Source: Ciceribacter ferrooxidans (GTDB taxonomy: Bacteria > Pseudomonadota > Alphaproteobacteria > Rhizobiales > Rhizobiaceae). Taken from it: DNA of 64,000 nt. Below the pieces are notes generated by a model. It searched no databases and was not told where the DNA came from. It was given only the letters and a program-made list of their open reading frames with translations. Made by a program: the position numbers and the translations under genes. The stretch spans positions 100,220 through 164,219 of the forward strand of contig NZ_SDVB01000106.1 of the NCBI RefSeq assembly GCF_004137355.1. Direction: 5' to 3'. Below are positions 1 to 8,457 of the stretch, piece by piece (within the stretch, counting starts at the first letter, position 1; each line of letters opens with the position of its first letter).

Positions 1-1
1 G

Positions 2-805
2 GAATGGCTGGCATTCCAGGCGATCCTGCAGAGTCCCGACCTGCCACAATGGGGCCTGAAGATCATCGTGCCGGCGATCGGCGGACTGCTGGCACTCTCG
101 GCGGCACTCGCTGCGACCTGCTTCGTCAAGGCGTTCGGCGTCACCTTCCTCGGGCGCCCGCGCACGGCAATCGCCTCCACGGCGACGGAGGTCGACCACT
201 TCTCGCTTGCCGCGATGCTGGTGCTTGCCGCACTCTGCCTCCTCGCCGGTATCCTGCCGGGTCTCGTCATGGATAGCCTCGCCCCGGTCGCGCTTGCGCT
301 TCTCGGCAACCGCCTGCCGGAACAGGCCGCCATTGCCTGGCTGTCGATCGTGCCGATCACCGAAACCCACAGCTCCTATAACGGCCTGCTGGTCTTCCTC
401 TTCATCGCCTTTTCCGCATCACTATCCGCCTTCCTCGTCCACCGCCTCGGCTCGCGGGCGCTCCGGCGGGCGCCGGCATGGGACTGCGGCTTCCCCGAGC
501 CGAGCCCGATGACGCAGTATTCGGCGGGCAGTTTCGCGCAGCCGATCCGCCGGGTGTTCGGCACGCTGGTCTTCCGCGCCCGCGAACGCGTCGACATGCC
601 GGCGCCGGGCGAGTTGCGGCCGGCGCGGTTGACGGTCACGACCCGCGATCTCATCTGGGACTGGCTCTATGCGCCGTTGACCGGCGTCGTCGGCTACGTC
701 GCCGAAAAGCTCAATCACCTGCAATTCCTGACGATCCGTCGTTATCTCAGCCTCGTCTTCGTCGCCTTGATCCTCCTGCTTCTGGTGGTGGCGCTATGGA
801 CGTGA
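2..805 (+). CDS. hyfB: Hydrogenase-4/complex I-like antiporter subunit HyfB (C-terminal part; starts before the window)
   Basis: The reading frame is open from the first bases of the window and ends with TGA at 803-805, leaving about 267 C-terminal residues. It is very hydrophobic, with repeated Ala/Leu/Val-rich helices and a last helix at the extreme C-terminus (LVFVALILLLLVVALW). The segment FVKAFGVTFLGRPR and the late soluble loop match the C-terminal part of the NuoL/HyfB family of proton-translocating membrane subunits. Its stop overlaps the hyfC start by 10 bases, so translation is probably coupled. Role by family: proton-pumping antiporter-like module in the membrane arm of a group-4 hydrogenase-related complex. 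NuoL would be the alternative name, but the hyfCEFGI genes that follow argue for Hyf/Ehr. Confidence 0.88.
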   Translation, partial: EWLAFQAILQSPDLPQWGLKIIVPAIGGLLALSAALAATCFVKAFGVTFLGRPRTAIASTATEVDHFSLAAMLVLAALCLLAGILPGLVMDSLAPVALALLGNRLPEQAAIAWLSIVPITETHSSYNGLLVFLFIAFSASLSAFLVHRLGSRALRRAPAWDCGFPEPSPMTQYSAGSFAQPIRRVFGTLVFRARERVDMPAPGELRPARLTVTTRDLIWDWLYAPLTGVVGYVAEKLNHLQFLTIRRYLSLVFVALILLLLVVALWT

Positions 806-1752
806 TCTCTTCCTTCCTGATCCAGTCCCTGCAGATGGCGTTGGTGATATCGCTGGCGCCCTTGCTCACCGGCTTCGTGCGCAAGGTGAAGGCACGTCTG
901 CTGCGCCGCCGCGGGCCTCCGGTCTTCCAGCCTTACCGCGACCTCCTGCGGCTCTTCCGCAAGGAAGCGATCGTGGCGGAAAACGCCTCCTGGCTCTTCC
1001 GGGTGGCGCCTTATCTGATCTTCGCAGCGACCTGGGTTGCGGCGGCGATCGTGCCGACCTTTGCGACCGGGCTCATCTTCAGCTGGACGGCGGACCTGAT
1101 CGCCATCGTGGCGCTTCTCGGCAGCGCCCGCTTCTTTCTCGCCCTTGCCGGCATGGATGTCGGCACGAGTTTCGGCGGGATCGGTTCGAGCCGTGAAATG
1201 ATGATCGCGACCCTTGCCGAGCCGGCCATGCTGCTCATCATCTTCTCGCTGGCGCTCGTCGCCGGCTCGACGCAGCTTTCGAGTATCGCCGCCTTCGTCA
1301 ACTCGCCGGAGGTCGGCCTGCGCGTCTCGCTCGGCATCGCGCTCGTCGCGATCGTCATGGTGGCGATTGCGGAGAATGCGCGCATTCCGGTCGACAATCC
1401 GGCGACCCATCTCGAACTCACCATGGTGCACGAGGCGATGGTGCTCGAATATTCCGGCCGGCATCTGGCGATGATCGAGCTTGCCGCCTCGTTGAAGCTC
1501 CTGCTCTACGTCTCGCTGATCGCCTGCATCTTCGTGCCCTTCCAGCTCGCCGGCCCCGGTGACGCGCCGGCGACTTACGTGGCCGCGGCACTCGCCTATC
1601 CCGTCAAGCTCGCCGTCGCCGGCGTCCTGCTCGCCGTCTTCGAAACCGCGACCGCCAAGATGCGGATATTCCGCGTTCCGGAATTCCTCGGCGCGGCCCT
1701 GATGCTCGGGCTGCTCGCGACCCTTCTGCGTTTCGTTTCGAGGAGCCTCTGA
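796..1752 (+). CDS. hyfC: Hydrogenase-4/complex I-like membrane subunit HyfC (NuoH family)
   Basis: 318 residues starting at ATG 796 inside the end of hyfB. A longer frame extends upstream, but it only shadows hyfB. The protein has about eight membrane helices and the family signature GPPVFQPYRDLLRLFRKE near residue 35, followed by AENARIPVDNPATHLELTM in the middle, the usual NuoH/HyfC/HycD loop that contacts the quinone-module subunits. The stop codon overlaps the hyfE start (TGATG). By family it joins the peripheral NiFe-like module (HyfG/HyfI) to the antiporter subunits. The length is normal for HyfC and no defect is visible. Confidence 0.93.
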   Translation: MDVISSFLIQSLQMALVISLAPLLTGFVRKVKARLLRRRGPPVFQPYRDLLRLFRKEAIVAENASWLFRVAPYLIFAATWVAAAIVPTFATGLIFSWTADLIAIVALLGSARFFLALAGMDVGTSFGGIGSSREMMIATLAEPAMLLIIFSLALVAGSTQLSSIAAFVNSPEVGLRVSLGIALVAIVMVAIAENARIPVDNPATHLELTMVHEAMVLEYSGRHLAMIELAASLKLLLYVSLIACIFVPFQLAGPGDAPATYVAAALAYPVKLAVAGVLLAVFETATAKMRIFRVPEFLGAALMLGLLATLLRFVSRSL

Positions 1753-2417
1753 TGCACGGTCTCGTCTTCGACATCGCACATCTTCTCGCCGGCGGCCTCG
1801 TCGTCGTCAGCATGATGATGCTCTATCAGGACCGGCTCTACGCGCTTCTGAACGTCTTTGCGCTGCATTCGCTGGTGCTGACCCTTTCGGTCGCCTGGCA
1901 GGCCTATATCCAGGATGCACCCCACCTCTATGTGACGGCGGCGATCGCGCTCATCTTCAAGGCAATCGTCATTCCGGTTGTGCTGCACCGCATGATCCGC
2001 CAGCTCGGCATTCACCGGGAAATCGAGACTGTCGTTGGTATCGGGCCGACCATGCTCGCCGGCATCGGGCTCGTCGCGCTCGCCATGGTGGTCATGCTCA
2101 GGGTCACCCCCGGCGCCAATCCGCTGGTGCGCGAGGACCTCGCCTTCGCGCTCTCGGTGCTGCTGATCAGCCTGCTGGTGATGGTTACACGCCGCAACGC
2201 GGTGAGCCAGGTGGTCGGATTCATGTCGCTCGAAAACAGCCTGGTGCTGGCCGCGACCGGCGCCAAGGGCATGCCGCTCGTCGTCGAGATCAGCGTGGCT
2301 TTCTCGATCCTCGTCGCCTTCATCGTCATCGGCGTCTTCCTCTTCCGCATTCGCGAACGTTTCGACACCGTCGATGTCGCCGCTCTCGACGACTTCAAAG
2401 GGAGGATGCGCAAATGA
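1752..2417 (+). CDS. hyfE: Hydrogenase-4 membrane subunit HyfE (NuoK-like)
   Basis: 221 residues, almost entirely hydrophobic, with about six or seven helices and a short charged C-terminal tail (RIRERFDTVDVAALDDFKGRMRK). The second half contains the NuoK/HyfE-like stretch VVGFMSLENSLVLAATGAKG, in which a Glu lies inside a membrane helix, as expected for a proton-channel residue. It starts by overlap with the hyfC stop and ends by ATGA overlap with hyfF. HyfE belongs to the hydrogenase-4/formate-hydrogenlyase-2 type complexes; complex I has the much shorter NuoK instead. This supports the Hyf/Ehr assignment over NADH dehydrogenase. Confidence 0.9.
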   Translation: MHGLVFDIAHLLAGGLVVVSMMMLYQDRLYALLNVFALHSLVLTLSVAWQAYIQDAPHLYVTAAIALIFKAIVIPVVLHRMIRQLGIHREIETVVGIGPTMLAGIGLVALAMVVMLRVTPGANPLVREDLAFALSVLLISLLVMVTRRNAVSQVVGFMSLENSLVLAATGAKGMPLVVEISVAFSILVAFIVIGVFLFRIRERFDTVDVAALDDFKGRMRK

Positions 2418-3877
2418 ATGCGCTCTCGCCCCTCCTCGCCTTCGACGCCGAACGCGCCGTCCTCGTCATCCCGATCGTCGCGGCCGTGGTGCTCGCGCTC
2501 CTGCCCGGCTACCGCCTCACTGCCCGGCTCAACGTGGTCGCGAGCCTGCTCACCCTTCTTTCAGCCCTTTCGCTCTTCGTCACGCCGCGGCCCGAGGCCG
2601 GGCAGTATCTGCTCGTCGACGACCTCAACATCGTCTTCATCGTGCTCAACACCTTCGTCGGCTTTACGACCAGCGTGTTCAGCGCGAGCTACATCGCCCA
2701 TGAACTGGAGATCGGCCGGCTGACGCCGGCGAACCTGCGCTTCTACCACGCGATGTACCAGGTGATGATGTTCGGCATGAACCTCGCCTTCGTATCGAAC
2801 AATATCGGGCTGATGTGGGTGGCGGTTGAGTTGGCGACGCTGACCACCGTGCTGATGGTCGGCATCTACAGGACCCACGAGGCGCTCGAGGCGGCGTGGA
2901 AATACTTCATCCTCGGCAGCGTCGGCATCGCATTCGCCCTGTTCGGGACGATCCTCGTCTACCTCGCCGCCCAGCCCGTGGTCGGGGAAGGCTATGACGC
3001 CATGGTCTGGACGATCCTGATCCAGCATGCCGCCGCCTTCGACCCGGCGCTCCTCAACATCGCCTTCGTCTTCCTTTTCCTCGGCTACGGCACCAAGGTG
3101 GGGCTCGCCCCCCTGCATGCCTGGCTGCCGGACGCGCATGCAGAAGGCCCGACGCCGATCTCGGCGGTGTTGTCCGGTCTGTTGCTGAATGTCGCGCTCT
3201 ATGCCGTTCTGCGCTTCAAGATGCTGCTTTCGGCAAGTCCCGAGGCGCTGGCGCCCGGACCGCTGATGATGACGATGGGGCTCGCCTCGCTGATCTTCGC
3301 CGGCTTCATGCTCTACCGGCGCCGCGACATCAAGCGCATGTTCGCCTATTCCTCGATCGAGCACATGGGCATCATCGTCTTTGCCTTCGGCCTCGGCGGG
3401 CCGCTCGCAAACTTCGCCGGGCTGCTGCACATGGTCATGCATTCGCTCACCAAGTCGGCGATCTTCTTTGCCGTCGGCCACATCTCGCAGATCAAGGGGA
3501 CGCAGCGGCTTTCGGCGATCCGCGGGCTGACCGAGACCCATCCGGGCCTCGGCTGGGGGCTGCTCGCCGGAGTCGTGGCGATTGCCGGCCTGCCTCCCGG
3601 CGGCATCTTCATGAGCGAGTTCCTGATCGTGAGCTCGGCCTTCTCCAAGCAGCCCGTGCTCGGCGTCCTGCTGGTCCTCGGGCTTCTCGTCGCCTTTGGC
3701 GCGCTCCTCCTGCGGCTGACGGGGGCTGCCTTCGGCCGGCCGCGCGGCAGCACGGCGCCGGCGGAGGCTTCCTATCTGCCGATGTATGCCCATCTTGCGC
3801 TGGTACTGATCGCCGGCGTCTATCTGCCGCCGCCGCTGGTCGCCTGGTTCCAGCACATCGCCAACCTTCTTCGCTGA
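2414..3877 (+). CDS. hyfF: Hydrogenase-4/complex I-like antiporter subunit HyfF (NuoN/NuoM family)
   Basis: 487 residues with about 14 hydrophobic segments. The Proton_antipo_M signature is clear: GTKVGLAPLHAWLPDAHAEG followed by PTPISAVLSG (around residues 222-251), with the conserved Lys and His that carry protons in this family, then YSSIEHMGIIVFAFGLGG and MVMHSLTKSAIFFAVGH. It starts at ATG 2414, overlapping the end of hyfE, and ends 16 bases before hyfG. By family it is the second antiporter-like subunit of the membrane arm. Length and motifs are complete, so proton or sodium transport is likely intact even though the partner large subunit lacks metal ligands. Confidence 0.93.
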   Translation: MNALSPLLAFDAERAVLVIPIVAAVVLALLPGYRLTARLNVVASLLTLLSALSLFVTPRPEAGQYLLVDDLNIVFIVLNTFVGFTTSVFSASYIAHELEIGRLTPANLRFYHAMYQVMMFGMNLAFVSNNIGLMWVAVELATLTTVLMVGIYRTHEALEAAWKYFILGSVGIAFALFGTILVYLAAQPVVGEGYDAMVWTILIQHAAAFDPALLNIAFVFLFLGYGTKVGLAPLHAWLPDAHAEGPTPISAVLSGLLLNVALYAVLRFKMLLSASPEALAPGPLMMTMGLASLIFAGFMLYRRRDIKRMFAYSSIEHMGIIVFAFGLGGPLANFAGLLHMVMHSLTKSAIFFAVGHISQIKGTQRLSAIRGLTETHPGLGWGLLAGVVAIAGLPPGGIFMSEFLIVSSAFSKQPVLGVLLVLGLLVAFGALLLRLTGAAFGRPRGSTAPAEASYLPMYAHLALVLIAGVYLPPPLVAWFQHIANLLR

Positions 3878-3893
3878 CGGGAGGGAGATCGTT

Positions 3894-5405
3894 GTGACAA
3901 CACTCGCCGAATTCCTCCTCGAAGGCCGAATAGTCGAACAGCATCGCCCGTTCGCACGTGCGGTCGTCGACGAGGCCGGCTGGCTCGCTGCGAGCGAGGG
4001 ACTCGCCACCGGACGCTGGACGCTTCTCGGCCTTTGGGGCGAAGCGAAGGCCGTCCACATGGCGCTTTTCGAGGCGCCCGGAACGATCGGGGTCGTCAGC
4101 CTCGAAGGCCTGAGCGGGAGCTATCCCTCCGTCGCGCGCCATCATCCGCCGGCGCTCCGCCTCGAGCGAACAGTCCGCGATCTCTTCGGACTGGAGCCGG
4201 CCGGTCTTCCCGATCCGCGGCCGTGGCTCGACCACGGGCGCTGGGGCGCCCGCGCGCCCCTCGGCGCGGCGGAGCCTGCGAGCGACACCGGCCGTCCCTA
4301 TGCCTTCCTGCCGGCGGAGGGTGAAGGCCTGCATCAGATTCCCGTCGGTCCCGTCCACGCCGGCATCATCGAGCCGGGGCATTTCCGGTTTACCGCGAAC
4401 GGCGAGACGATCGTCCGGCTGGAGGCACGGCTCGGCTACGTTCACAAGGGTATCGAGGGGCTGATGGCCGGCGCCGACATAGGCCGGGCGGCCAAGCTTG
4501 CGGGGCGGATCTCCGGCGACAGCACGGTCGCCTACGGTCTGGCCTTCGCGCGGGCCGTCGAGGCAGCGATCGGCTTCGAGGCGCCGCCGCGGGCCGTCTG
4601 GCTGCGCGCGCTGATGGCCGAACTCGAACGACTGGCGAACCATCTGGGCGACATCGGCGCGATCTGCAACGACGCGGCCTTCCCGCTGATGCTCGCCCAT
4701 TGCGGCGTGCTGCGCGAGAAGGTGCTGCGCGCCGCCGACACCGCCTTCGGCCACCGGCTGATGCGTGACCGCATCGTGCCGGGCGGCGTGACCGCCGACC
4801 TCGAAGGCGACGGGATTACCGCAATCCGGGCGCTCGTCACCAAGATCCGCCGGCGCTTCCCGCATCTCGTCGAACTCTACGACAACACCGCCTCGCTCCA
4901 GGACCGGACGGTCACGACCGGCATCCTGAAACCGGAGCTGGCACGACAGTACGGCGCCGGCGGCTATGTGGGCCGCGCCTCGGGACGCGGCTTCGACGCG
5001 CGCCAGGTGCTGCGCTACGCGCCCTATGACCGGCTCATTTTCGACGTCCCGGTCTTCGCCGAGGGCGACGTCAACGCGCGGGTCTGGGTACGCATCCGCG
5101 AAGTGGAGCAGAGCCTCTCCATGGTCGAGCAACTGCTCGACCTTCTGCCCGACGGACCGGTCGCGGTTCCCGTGCCGGATCTCGCCAGGACTTGCGAAGG
5201 TGCGGCCCTCGTCGAGGGTTTTCGCGGGGACATTTTCGTCTGGCTGCGGCTTTCGGCGAGCGGCACGGTCGAACGGTGCCACCTGCGCGACCCGTCCTGG
5301 TTCCAGTGGCCACTTCTGGAGGTCGCGATCGAAGGCAACATCGTCGCCGACTTCCCGCTCTGCAACAAGTCGTTCAACTGCTCCTATTCGGGCCAGGATC
5401 TTTAG
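3894..5405 (+). CDS. hyfG: Group-4 hydrogenase-like large subunit HyfG (NuoC-NuoD fusion) lacking Ni ligands; Ehr-type
   Basis: 503 residues from GTG 3894, preceded by a GAGGGAGA ribosome site. The N-terminal third is NuoC-like (residues about 60-115, with LERTVRDLFGLEPAGLPD). The rest is NuoD/HycE-like, with LGYVHKGIEGLMAG near residue 186. Where a NiFe hydrogenase has R-x-C-G-x-C, this protein has R205-I-S207-G-D-S210, so both Cys are Ser. The C-terminus (FPLCNKSFNCSYSGQDL, 487-503) has Cys490 and Cys496 but not the DPCxxC spacing. It therefore cannot bind the usual NiFe site. Loss of these ligands is known in energy-converting hydrogenase-related (Ehr) complexes of unknown substrate. It sits between hyfF and hyfI in one operon. 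Confidence 0.92.
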   Translation: MTTLAEFLLEGRIVEQHRPFARAVVDEAGWLAASEGLATGRWTLLGLWGEAKAVHMALFEAPGTIGVVSLEGLSGSYPSVARHHPPALRLERTVRDLFGLEPAGLPDPRPWLDHGRWGARAPLGAAEPASDTGRPYAFLPAEGEGLHQIPVGPVHAGIIEPGHFRFTANGETIVRLEARLGYVHKGIEGLMAGADIGRAAKLAGRISGDSTVAYGLAFARAVEAAIGFEAPPRAVWLRALMAELERLANHLGDIGAICNDAAFPLMLAHCGVLREKVLRAADTAFGHRLMRDRIVPGGVTADLEGDGITAIRALVTKIRRRFPHLVELYDNTASLQDRTVTTGILKPELARQYGAGGYVGRASGRGFDARQVLRYAPYDRLIFDVPVFAEGDVNARVWVRIREVEQSLSMVEQLLDLLPDGPVAVPVPDLARTCEGAALVEGFRGDIFVWLRLSASGTVERCHLRDPSWFQWPLLEVAIEGNIVADFPLCNKSFNCSYSGQDL

Positions 5406-5420
5406 GGAGGAACGGAAGCC

Positions 5421-5954
5421 ATGCGCAAACTCCTCTTCGAGAGCCTAGTGCGAAAGCCGTTGACCGAGAAGGGCCCGGCTCCTTCGGACGTGGCAGTCGA
5501 TGAGCTGGCTAGGGCCGTCGACGAGATCGCGCGCCGCCGGCTCGGCCGCAGCCTCTCGATCCGGATGGTCGATGCAGGGTCCTGCAACGGCTGCGAACTC
5601 GAAATCCACGCGCTCAACAACGCCTTCTACGACATCGAGCGCTTCGGCATCCGCTTCGTTGCCTCGCCGCGCCACGCTGACGTTCTCCTCGTCACCGGCC
5701 CGGTGACCAGGAACATGCGCGAGGCGCTGGAGCGGACCTATGCCGCAACGCCCAGCCCCAAATGGGTGGTCGCGGTCGGCGATTGCGCCCGTGATGGCGG
5801 CTGCTTTGCCGGGAGCTATGCGGTGACGGGCGGCGTGTCCGACGTCGTTCCGGTCGACCTTCATATCCCCGGCTGCCCGCCCTCGCCCACCCACTTGCTC
5901 GAAGGATTGCTGGCCCTCCTTCAACGAGTGGAAGGTAAGCGCGGAGCGAGGTGA
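5421..5954 (+). CDS. hyfI: Group-4 hydrogenase-like small subunit HyfI (NuoB family, proximal 4Fe-4S)
   Basis: 177 residues starting at ATG 5421 behind a GGGAGGAA ribosome site, 15 bases after hyfG. The four cluster ligands of the NuoB/HyfI family are present: C55-N-G-C58 in GSCNGCELEIHALNN, C122 in GDCARDGGCF, and C152 in HIPGCPPSP. The [4Fe-4S] cluster that lies next to the catalytic pocket should therefore be intact, in contrast to the altered HyfG. No HyfH-like ferredoxin subunit, formate dehydrogenase or hyp maturation gene follows inside the window, which fits an Ehr complex that needs no NiFe maturation. It is the last gene of the visible operon. Confidence 0.93.
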   Translation: MRKLLFESLVRKPLTEKGPAPSDVAVDELARAVDEIARRRLGRSLSIRMVDAGSCNGCELEIHALNNAFYDIERFGIRFVASPRHADVLLVTGPVTRNMREALERTYAATPSPKWVVAVGDCARDGGCFAGSYAVTGGVSDVVPVDLHIPGCPPSPTHLLEGLLALLQRVEGKRGAR

Positions 5955-6065
5955 GAGGCCGAGTACTTCCCGGCGGAGCTCGAAGAACGCTGAACATACG
6001 ATCAGACCCGGAACAATCACACCTGCTCTGCGACCGTCGAAGATCCTCGCCCGCTCGACATCGTC

Positions 6066-7235
6066 TCATTGCCCGAGTTCGGCAAGTTCGGTTGCCAGTT
6101 GACGTAACGGAAGAACCTCGGTCTGAGCGCTGAGCGGGTAAGCATCACGACCGGGATAGACAACAATCCGTCGCTCGGGATGGATGTCTTCGCACGCGTG
6201 ATGGAAACCGCGTTCAACTTTTGGACTGAGGCTTCTCTTGATCTCGATTGCCCACCGCCGTTGACGAGGCAGCGTTAGAACCAGATCGATCTCGGCGCCG
6301 GCGGAGCTGCGATAGAAGTGCGGCAGAGAACCCTCAGGCATAGCGGAAATTAGAGTCTCGATCACAAAGCCTTCCCAGCTAGCTCCGCTCACTGGATGAC
6401 CAAGGAGGTCATCCAGGCCTTCCAGTCCAAGAAGCGTGTGAAGGAGGCCGGAGTCTCGAACATAGACGCGAGGGGATTTGACCAGTCGCTTGCCGACATT
6501 GCTGTGCCAGGGCTCAAGTCGGCGGACCAGAAGCAGGTCGACCATCAGGTCGAGATAAGAAGAAACCGTCTTGCCGTCGACACCGAGAGATCGAGCAAAT
6601 TCCGCTGCATTCAACAAGCCCGATTGATGGTGAGCGAGCATGGTCCAGAAACGTCGTAATGTCTCTGCCGCAATCCTGGGACCCAGCATCGGGATATCGC
6701 GTTCGAGGTATGTCCGGATGAAATCCTGGCGCCAGCGCTGACTGATCCGATCGCTCGCGGCAAGCAAGCTGTCCGGAAAGCCTCCGCGGAGCCACAGATT
6801 TTGGAGGTCACCTTCCGTTACCTCAAGCGCGTCGATCGGTGCGAGTTCGAGATACGCTATGCGACCTGCAAGAGTTTCTCCAGATTGTTTCAACAGATCA
6901 ATAGATGCCGATCCGAGCAAAAGGAAGCGGCCGGTACGAATGCCTTTGCGACGGCCACGGTCGATCAATCCTCGCAGGCTCTGGAACAGATCCGGGACCC
7001 GGTGAACTTCGTCCAGGATGACGAGCTGGTTCTCGAAATTCGAAAGAAAAAGCTCGGGTTCTGCAAGCTTTGCCCGGTCGGCGTCGGATTCGAGGTCGAG
7101 GTACACCGCGGACCGGTTTTCGCCAAGCTCAAGGGCGAGCGTGGTTTTTCCGACCTGCCTTGGGCCGAGAAGCGCTACGGCCGGGTTGGTGTTTAGTAGC
7201 TCAACGAGCTGCGCGGTTTTTCTCCTGGGGATCAT
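6066..7235 (-). CDS. AAA-family ATPase with DUF4143 C-terminal domain
   Basis: 389 residues if translation starts at ATG 7235. An in-frame ATG at 7319 would add 28 residues but lacks a ribosome site, and AGG also sits very close to the 7235 start, so the start is uncertain. Walker A is LLGPRQVGKTTLA (about residues 22-33) and Walker B is QLVILDEVHR. LLGSASIDLLKQSGETLAGR is the sensor region typical of the AAA_14/DUF4143 family. The C-terminal half contains the DUF4143 features SGASWEGFVIETL, HFYRSSAGAEIDLVL and AIEIKRSLSP, a nuclease-like fold arrangement with E/D and ExK residues. The biological role of this family is poorly defined. It is convergent with the hyf operon and probably unrelated to it. 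Confidence 0.85.
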   Translation of the reverse strand: MIPRRKTAQLVELLNTNPAVALLGPRQVGKTTLALELGENRSAVYLDLESDADRAKLAEPELFLSNFENQLVILDEVHRVPDLFQSLRGLIDRGRRKGIRTGRFLLLGSASIDLLKQSGETLAGRIAYLELAPIDALEVTEGDLQNLWLRGGFPDSLLAASDRISQRWRQDFIRTYLERDIPMLGPRIAAETLRRFWTMLAHHQSGLLNAAEFARSLGVDGKTVSSYLDLMVDLLLVRRLEPWHSNVGKRLVKSPRVYVRDSGLLHTLLGLEGLDDLLGHPVSGASWEGFVIETLISAMPEGSLPHFYRSSAGAEIDLVLTLPRQRRWAIEIKRSLSPKVERGFHHACEDIHPERRIVVYPGRDAYPLSAQTEVLPLRQLATELAELGQ

Positions 7236-7408
7236 CCTTGCATTTATGGAACCTAATTCCAGAATTGCAAGGTTATTTTTCGACCTATCCGGGGCAGCCG
7301 CGGATATCGGGTATGGCATGAGGATATGCCGAGACCGCGGGTTTCTCTGCGATGGCTGTTAACAAAACTCAGAAAACCAACAGGCAGTCGCCTTCCTCGG
7401 ACGCTGAA

Positions 7409-8356
7409 CTACGCCCGTTCTTCATCGTCGTTCAAGGGTGCAAGAAGCTCCAAAACCAGGTCCCGCAGCCAGCGGTGGGTCGGGTGATTGGTGTTGCGCC
7501 GGTGCCAGATCATGCAGATCAGAACCGGGTTGATCGGCATGGGTGGCGTGTAGATAGCGAGGCCCAGACGGGGCGCCACCTTGCGCGCGAGCTGCTCCGG
7601 CAAGAGCGCGACGAGGTCGCTGCCCGCGACCGCATTAGTGACCCCTCCGAAGACCGGCATGGTCATGACGACACGCCGTTCCCGCCCGACCCGTGCCAGC
7701 GCCGCATCGCCCATGGCCTTGAGTTTGCCTTCGGGCGAGAACACCACGTGGCCGAGATCGCAGAAGAGATCGATCGGCACGATCTCGCCTTCCCGGACTT
7801 CAGCCCGCCCGAGCCGCGGATGTCCTCTGCGCGCAATCATCACGAAGCGGGAGCGGAAGGCCGGCGCGTAGTCGGTCCAGGTCGGAAAGTCGATCTTCGG
7901 CACGAAGGCGAGGTCTATCCCATGCCTTTCGAGGGTCCCGACGTAATTGTCAGGCACCAGATCGACGAGTTGCACCTGGATCTTCGGCGCCAGCCGCGAG
8001 AGCGCGTTTGCAAGCGAGGGCATCAGCATTTCCGCAAAGAAGTCCGAGCCGGAGATCTTGAAGCTCTGCTCGGCGTTCGCCGGGTCGAAGCTGGCAGGCC
8101 CGGCAAGGAGCGCCTCGACATCCTCCAGGATGTGACGGAGAGGGAACTCGAGACTTCTTGCATATTCCGTCGGAACGAGACGCTGCCCCTCTCGCACGAA
8201 GAGTGGATCGTTCAGGGCATGGCGAAGACGGCCGAGCGCCGAGGAGACCGCCGGCTGCGAAAGGCCGATGCGTTCGCCGGCCCGCACGGTGGATTGCTCG
8301 TGCAACAGAGCATCGAGCACCCGCAGAAGATTGAGGTCGAAGCTCGATAAATTCAT
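7409..8356 (-). CDS. LysR-family transcriptional regulator (NodD-like subgroup)
   Basis: 315 residues, the normal LysR length. The N-terminal winged helix-turn-helix is clear: MNLSSFDLNLLRVLDALLHE, then TVRAGERIGLSQPAVSSALGRLRHALNDPLFVR at residues about 23-55. The rest is the periplasmic-binding-protein-like effector domain. The FDLNLLRVLDALL start and DPLFVREGQRLVPTEYA are typical of the NodD/LeuO-like subgroup. It is transcribed away from the cupin gene, with about 100 bases between the starts, and probably controls the cupin and the following membrane protein. The inducer cannot be read from sequence. Confidence 0.92.
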   Translation of the reverse strand: MNLSSFDLNLLRVLDALLHEQSTVRAGERIGLSQPAVSSALGRLRHALNDPLFVREGQRLVPTEYARSLEFPLRHILEDVEALLAGPASFDPANAEQSFKISGSDFFAEMLMPSLANALSRLAPKIQVQLVDLVPDNYVGTLERHGIDLAFVPKIDFPTWTDYAPAFRSRFVMIARRGHPRLGRAEVREGEIVPIDLFCDLGHVVFSPEGKLKAMGDAALARVGRERRVVMTMPVFGGVTNAVAGSDLVALLPEQLARKVAPRLGLAIYTPPMPINPVLICMIWHRRNTNHPTHRWLRDLVLELLAPLNDDEERA

Positions 8357-8457
8357 TCGGCGAATTTATTCTATAACAACTATCGATTTCAATAATAGAC
8401 TCCGATCTGGCACGCTTTCCCGCATCGATCACGATGACACGACGGCGGGAGGCTTCG
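8357..8457. promoter_or_regulatory. Divergent LysR/cupin promoter region
   Basis: This AT-rich spacer lies between two divergent genes. It holds ATTCGGCGAAT directly at the lysR start and an AT-rich stretch with CTAT at 8372 and ATAG at 8395 around ATCGAT. LysR proteins usually bind T-N11-A dyads in such spacers, but no single site stands out. A ribosome site (GGGAGG) precedes the ATG at 8458 by a normal distance and decides the cupin start over the ATG at 8434. Confidence 0.4.

Noticed and set aside
478-1752. Longer version of hyfC starting inside hyfB
   Set aside because: The first 106 residues are a hyfB shadow; ATG 796 gives the normal HyfC start.
2561-5282. Long minus-strand open frames (about 500 and 560 codons) opposite hyfF and hyfG
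   Set aside because: They are antisense shadows produced by high GC3 in well-recognised genes; the products are Arg/Glu/Asp-rich without family motifs or ribosome sites.
3894-5405. Calling hyfG an active NiFe hydrogenase or formate hydrogenlyase subunit
   Set aside because: Both N-terminal ligand Cys are Ser and the C-terminal Cys spacing does not fit DPCxxC; no formate dehydrogenase or hyp genes are present in the window.
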